Origin: Acidimicrobiales bacterium AG-410-I20
GTDB taxonomy: Bacteria > Actinomycetota > Acidimicrobiia > Acidimicrobiales > MedAcidi-G1
NCBI GenBank assembly: GCA_003215175.1
Contig: QCKS01000016.1
Coordinates: 1-32,044 of the forward strand
Length of the DNA stretch: 32,044 nt
Reading direction: 5' to 3'
Shown here: piece after piece, positions 29,330-32,044 of the stretch
Layout of the letters: the number at the start of each line of letters is the position of its first letter
Numbering within the stretch: position 1 is the first letter of the stretch
Position numbers and translations under genes: made by a program
The notes under the pieces: model-generated
Seen by the model: the letters and a program-made list of their open reading frames with translations, nothing else
Databases searched by the model: none
What the model was told of the DNA's origin: nothing

Positions 29330-30931
29330 TTATCTAGTGATTTGGGCTAGCTCTTGGGCAAGCTCAACTATTTCTTTAGAAAGTTCTACTTCTTCACACC
29401 ATGAAGGACGTAACGCAGAAACTCCATGAAGAGCACCGAGAACGTTCCCAACCATTAACCCTGTTGAGTCCGAATCACCCGAATGATTCACAGAAAGAAG
29501 AAGCGCTTCATTTATATCTTCTTCTGCTAAAACAACAGCGATGGTGATCGCCAGAGCTTCTTCACCAACCCATGCTCCTCCAAGGGTTTCTAAATCCCAC
29601 CCATCTAACTTTCCGGAAGGATTGTTTAGAGCGAGATCAACGGCAGCGTCAATGGCTTTAACCACATTTTCCCCTTGAGGGTCTTCGGACGCCATGTGGC
29701 GGCCCGAAATAATAGCGTCAAGGAGTGCATCTCCTTGCAGGATGCGATGAATTATTACTGCTTGAACTCCCGCTGGTATCCACCCATCAGGGTGACTGTG
29801 TGTTAGCGCAGCGGTCTCACATCCAATGTGGTACGCTTCTTCAGTGGTTGAGGCAAAAAATCCAACTGGAGCCACTCGCATAATCCCACCACAGCCTTTA
29901 CTGTTATTCAACGAAGACGAGGTAGAACCAGGTATCCCGCTTTTTATAGAACTGGTGCACGTACGCCCAGGAGCGCGACGATTGTGAAGAGCGGGGATAT
30001 TTAATAATCCAAATGAGGGATCGATGTGTGGAGGGACTGTATCAAATTCTGCCCAGTCTCTTTGTGTGTAATACCAGCGGCGGTATGCTTCCCAAACCTC
30101 AGTAATTGGATCAGTACCGTTTTTTGATGATTCGATCAATCCTTCGGCAGTAAACAACGTCATTTGCGTGTCATCGGTTATTGGTGCATCGTGCCCATAA
30201 GCAGGAGTAAAAGTGGTAGCGCCTCCTTTGCCGAAAACTTCTTCGATTTCCTTTAACGTATGGAATTCAAGCGCTGCTCCTAGAGCATCGCCGATCGCTC
30301 CGCCAAGAAGAGAACCCACGACTTTACTCGTGTATAGATCGTAATTTTTGAATGAATTTGGGGCATCGGATTTATGTTCAGACCATGTTTTAATGAAATC
30401 GCGTTGCTCAGGCATCTCAGGAGATGAACGGTGCTGCCCATCAACAGCCCCTGTTCGTAGCTCATCGATAAGTCTTTGAACATTGCCTGCTGTGGCAAGA
30501 CCATTTCGTCGAAGCCAGCAACCAAGAACCGTTCCCGTTCTTCCAAATCCACCCCAGCAATGCAGATAAACAACTTTTCCATCTGCCAAGTGACTGTCAA
30601 TTGCATCCAACACAACGACCATTTCTTCATCTGTCGGAAGACCAAGATCGCGTATCGGATAGCGTTCCACAATTGCCTGATCAGCGACAAACTTGTCATA
30701 CTGATCAAGTCGAGCATCGGAATTATTTTTTCCGGATTGATCTTCAGTAAGGTTAATGAAAACCTCAACCCCAGCATCTAAAAGTTGCTGAGTGACCTCT
30801 GGGCGCCCTCCAAACTCTCCTGAATCTTTTTTCCCTGGATAAGCACCAGCTATGAATTGGTTCTCAATAACCCAATAGGAACGGTGAGTGGGTCCTGGGG
30901 CTCTCTTGGTGAAAAGGGTGTAATTCGTCAT
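29330..30931 (-). CDS. Fusion of tyrosine/dual-specificity phosphatase and ADP-ribosylglycohydrolase
   Basis: A 533-residue two-domain protein. Residues about 1-185 form a cysteine-phosphatase domain with the P-loop HCWGGFGRTG (C125, R131) and a likely general acid at D95 or D101. Residues about 200-533 form an ADP-ribosylglycohydrolase (DraG/ARH-type) domain with GAIGDALGAALEF (211-223), the metal motif TDDT (252-255) and SGDSDSTG (484-491), whose Asp residues bind the two Mg ions. Both domains look intact. The protein would remove phosphate and ADP-ribose groups, perhaps from one substrate or modification pathway; the substrate is unknown. It is not clustered with an ADP-ribosyltransferase or kinase here. 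The opposite-strand nitroreductase starts beyond its N-terminus. Confidence 0.9.
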   Translation of the reverse strand: MTNYTLFTKRAPGPTHRSYWVIENQFIAGAYPGKKDSGEFGGRPEVTQQLLDAGVEVFINLTEDQSGKNNSDARLDQYDKFVADQAIVERYPIRDLGLPTDEEMVVVLDAIDSHLADGKVVYLHCWGGFGRTGTVLGCWLRRNGLATAGNVQRLIDELRTGAVDGQHRSSPEMPEQRDFIKTWSEHKSDAPNSFKNYDLYTSKVVGSLLGGAIGDALGAALEFHTLKEIEEVFGKGGATTFTPAYGHDAPITDDTQMTLFTAEGLIESSKNGTDPITEVWEAYRRWYYTQRDWAEFDTVPPHIDPSFGLLNIPALHNRRAPGRTCTSSIKSGIPGSTSSSLNNSKGCGGIMRVAPVGFFASTTEEAYHIGCETAALTHSHPDGWIPAGVQAVIIHRILQGDALLDAIISGRHMASEDPQGENVVKAIDAAVDLALNNPSGKLDGWDLETLGGAWVGEEALAITIAVVLAEEDINEALLLSVNHSGDSDSTGLMVGNVLGALHGVSALRPSWCEEVELSKEIVELAQELAQITR

Positions 30932-31027
30932 AGAGATTTCTCTTCAGATGGTTTCTATTCTTTAAGGTATTTCTTTCGGTTAAGAAACTATCTCAGTGGT
31001 GTACGAGATGCCAATAGGATTGTTGTT

Positions 31028-31699
31028 ATGGAATTAGAAGAAGTCATAAGAACAACTTTCGCATGCAGGGAATTCACAGATGAACCTATTACCGACGAAA
31101 CTTTGTATCGAATTCTGGAGCTCGCCCGTTTTGCTCCCTCGGGAGGTAACCGGCAAGGCGCTCACGTCATTGTGGTTAGAGATCGAGATATTCGCCAGAC
31201 TCTTGGAGAGATGTGTAATCGAACACTCAGGGTTTATGGCGCCCAAGTAGATGCAGGAGAAAATCCTTTCAATCCCATCACTCCATCAAGCGTGGATCCT
31301 GTTGAAGCCGTTAAGAAGCCTGATGAAAGATTTGAGATGTTTGAGAGATGGGGAGATCTTCCCGTCGTTCTTGTTGTCAGCATAGATTTGTCAACAGTCG
31401 CAGCTATGGACAAAGAACTGGATCGAGTCGGTGTCATTTCAGGGGGCTCCATCTACCCCCTTGCCTGGAACATTCTTCTCGCGGCAAGAACCGAAGGTCT
31501 AGCCGGTGTGCTTACCACCGCGGTGGTTCCTGAAGAGGACGAAGCAAAAACGCTTCTAGGTTTACCAGACAATCATGCAATAGCGGCTGTGATTCCATTA
31601 GGTGTACCAGTCAAACAACTGACTAAGCTTTCTCGTCGTGAAGTCGAAGAGTTCACAACAATCAACCAGTACGACGGACCTAGGCTCACAAATATTTAG
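31028..31699 (+). CDS. Nitroreductase-family FMN oxidoreductase
   Basis: The 223-residue protein from ATG at 31028 is a nitroreductase-fold flavoprotein. FACREFTDEPITDETLYRIL and ELARFAPSGGNRQGAHVIVV (FMN-binding SxxNxQ-type start) are typical, and GSIYPLAWNILLAARTEGLAGVLTT in the C-terminal half matches the family core. It probably reduces quinones, nitro compounds or an unsaturated carbonyl. It is unrelated in detail to the deiodinase-like gene at 23553 (no EEEINY lid). The frame opens at 30857, inside the divergent fusion gene, but its first 57 residues are not family-like, and AGGA about 10 bases before 31028 supports the later start. A hairpin (31728-31750) follows. Confidence 0.85.
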   Translation: MELEEVIRTTFACREFTDEPITDETLYRILELARFAPSGGNRQGAHVIVVRDRDIRQTLGEMCNRTLRVYGAQVDAGENPFNPITPSSVDPVEAVKKPDERFEMFERWGDLPVVLVVSIDLSTVAAMDKELDRVGVISGGSIYPLAWNILLAARTEGLAGVLTTAVVPEEDEAKTLLGLPDNHAIAAVIPLGVPVKQLTKLSRREVEEFTTINQYDGPRLTNI

Positions 31700-31727
31700 T
31701 CGCTCTTATTTGAGAAGTACTATTACG

Positions 31728-31750
31728 CTCCCTGAATATTCCTCAGGGAG
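31728..31750 (+). terminator. Terminator-like hairpin overlapping the ribosome-binding site of the last gene
   Basis: CTCCCTGA pairs perfectly (8 pairs) with TCAGGGAG around ATATTCC. The downstream side (AAACTAAAATT) is A-rich rather than T-rich, so intrinsic termination would be weak. The 3' arm carries AGGGAG, the only good ribosome-binding site for the exported protein that follows, so the hairpin could also hide that site. Confidence 0.5.
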
Positions 31751-31757
31751 AAACTAA

Positions 31758-32044
31758 AATTATTGGATCGAGAAATATAGTCGACGAAATATCCGCTTAG
31801 CGCTACTTATTGTGTTTGGGGTAATTATCTCATTGGCGACCCCGTTTTTACTCCGCGGAACTTCAGGTACTTCTACAGATGAAACACAAGAAGCATCTAC
31901 TCCAACTGAAATAGGTCCAGTCGCGCCTGAAGAAGGAAATAGCGCTACTACGTCTTTACCTTTTACGGTAGAAACCGAACCACCTAACAAAGCACCTCAA
32001 ATCTCAATCCAAGGCCCAACTTGTCTTATTTATAATGCTCAAGA
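31758..32044 (+). CDS. Exported or membrane-anchored protein, 3' partial, start unresolved
   Basis: An open frame runs from just after a stop at 31755 to the right edge. Translation gives YWIEKYSRRNIR, a hydrophobic helix (LALLIVFGVIISLATPFLL) and a Thr/Ser/Glu/Pro-rich region (GTSTDETQEASTPTEIG, PFTVETEPPNKAP), then the beginning of a domain (ISIQGPTCLIYN). This is the layout of a signal anchor followed by an extracytoplasmic linker, like the lipoproteins earlier in the window but with no lipobox cysteine. The only standard start codon before the end of the helix is GTG at 31812, inside the helix; no ATG, GTG or TTG in this frame precedes the basic stretch. A non-standard start or an N-terminal indel is possible. 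Function is unknown. Confidence 0.6.

Noticed and set aside
29250-29330. tRNA 3' end as phage or island attachment site
   Set aside because: No second copy of the tRNA 3' end and no integrase or phage genes in the window.
30857-31027. 57-residue N-terminal extension of the nitroreductase
   Set aside because: It lies largely opposite the start of the fusion gene and is not family-like; the Met at 31028 fits the fold.

Overview
The window is dense, moderately AT-leaning bacterial chromosome that most likely comes from an uncultivated, streamlined actinobacterium, with marine Acidimicrobiia as my best guess. This is inferred from gene content and order, not from a marker-gene tree. The pointers are an InhA-type enoyl-ACP reductase, a tandem pair of CNNM/CorC proteins laid out like mycobacterial Rv1842c-Rv1841c, a threonyl-tRNA synthetase followed by an Ap4A-phosphorylase-like HIT protein as in mycobacterial thrS-Rv2613c, an LppM-like lipoprotein, and F420-type oxidoreductases (LLM and PPOX families). 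Genes often overlap by 1-4 bases, and several convergent pairs share or abut their stop codons.

Layout. 1-890: end of a SAM methyltransferase and a PPOX-family flavin/F420 protein. 896-3927 (minus): a four-gene run encoding a TauE/SafE permease, a lone ABC ATPase, a thiamine pyrophosphokinase and a TauD-like dioxygenase. 3967-6263: two overlapping CNNM membrane proteins. 6270-7037 (minus): fabI/inhA. 7111-11313: thrS, HIT protein, secreted tripeptidyl-aminopeptidase-like lipoprotein and a 55-residue two-helix membrane protein, all overlapping. 11349-13854: three more lipoproteins, one with a perfect 15-base tandem repeat. 13881-16504: patatin phospholipase and a PEP-utilizer phosphohistidine-domain protein. 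16505-16817: the only gene-free stretch above 300 bases, strongly folded. 16818-18479 (minus): DEAD-box RNA helicase fused in frame to a cold-shock domain. 18657-21558: acyltransferase 3, Rieske oxygenase, ArfB ribosome-rescue hydrolase. 21595-24263: hexapeptide acyltransferase, alkylsulfatase-like MBL protein with altered metal motif, and an iodotyrosine-deiodinase-like flavoprotein. 24249-26902 (minus): two small dimeric-barrel proteins, an aldo/keto reductase and a Gfo/Idh/MocA dehydrogenase. 26990-28900: LLM flavin oxidoreductase and SDR. 28912-29322: a cysteine-rich mini-protein and a CAU tRNA (probably Ile2). 29330-30931 (minus): a tyrosine phosphatase fused to an ADP-ribosylglycohydrolase. 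31028-end: a nitroreductase and the start of an exported protein.

Function. Core genes (thrS, fabI, arfB, tRNA) are interleaved with small-molecule redox genes (Rieske, LLM, SDR, AKR, two nitroreductases) and envelope genes. The best candidates for something under-described are the helicase-cold-shock fusion with its structured leader, the folded intergenic element at 16611-16748, the phosphatase-ADP-ribosylhydrolase fusion, the TauE/ABC/TPK/TauD operon, and the deiodinase homologue that keeps the substrate-binding triad. I see no CRISPR array, insertion sequence or prophage.
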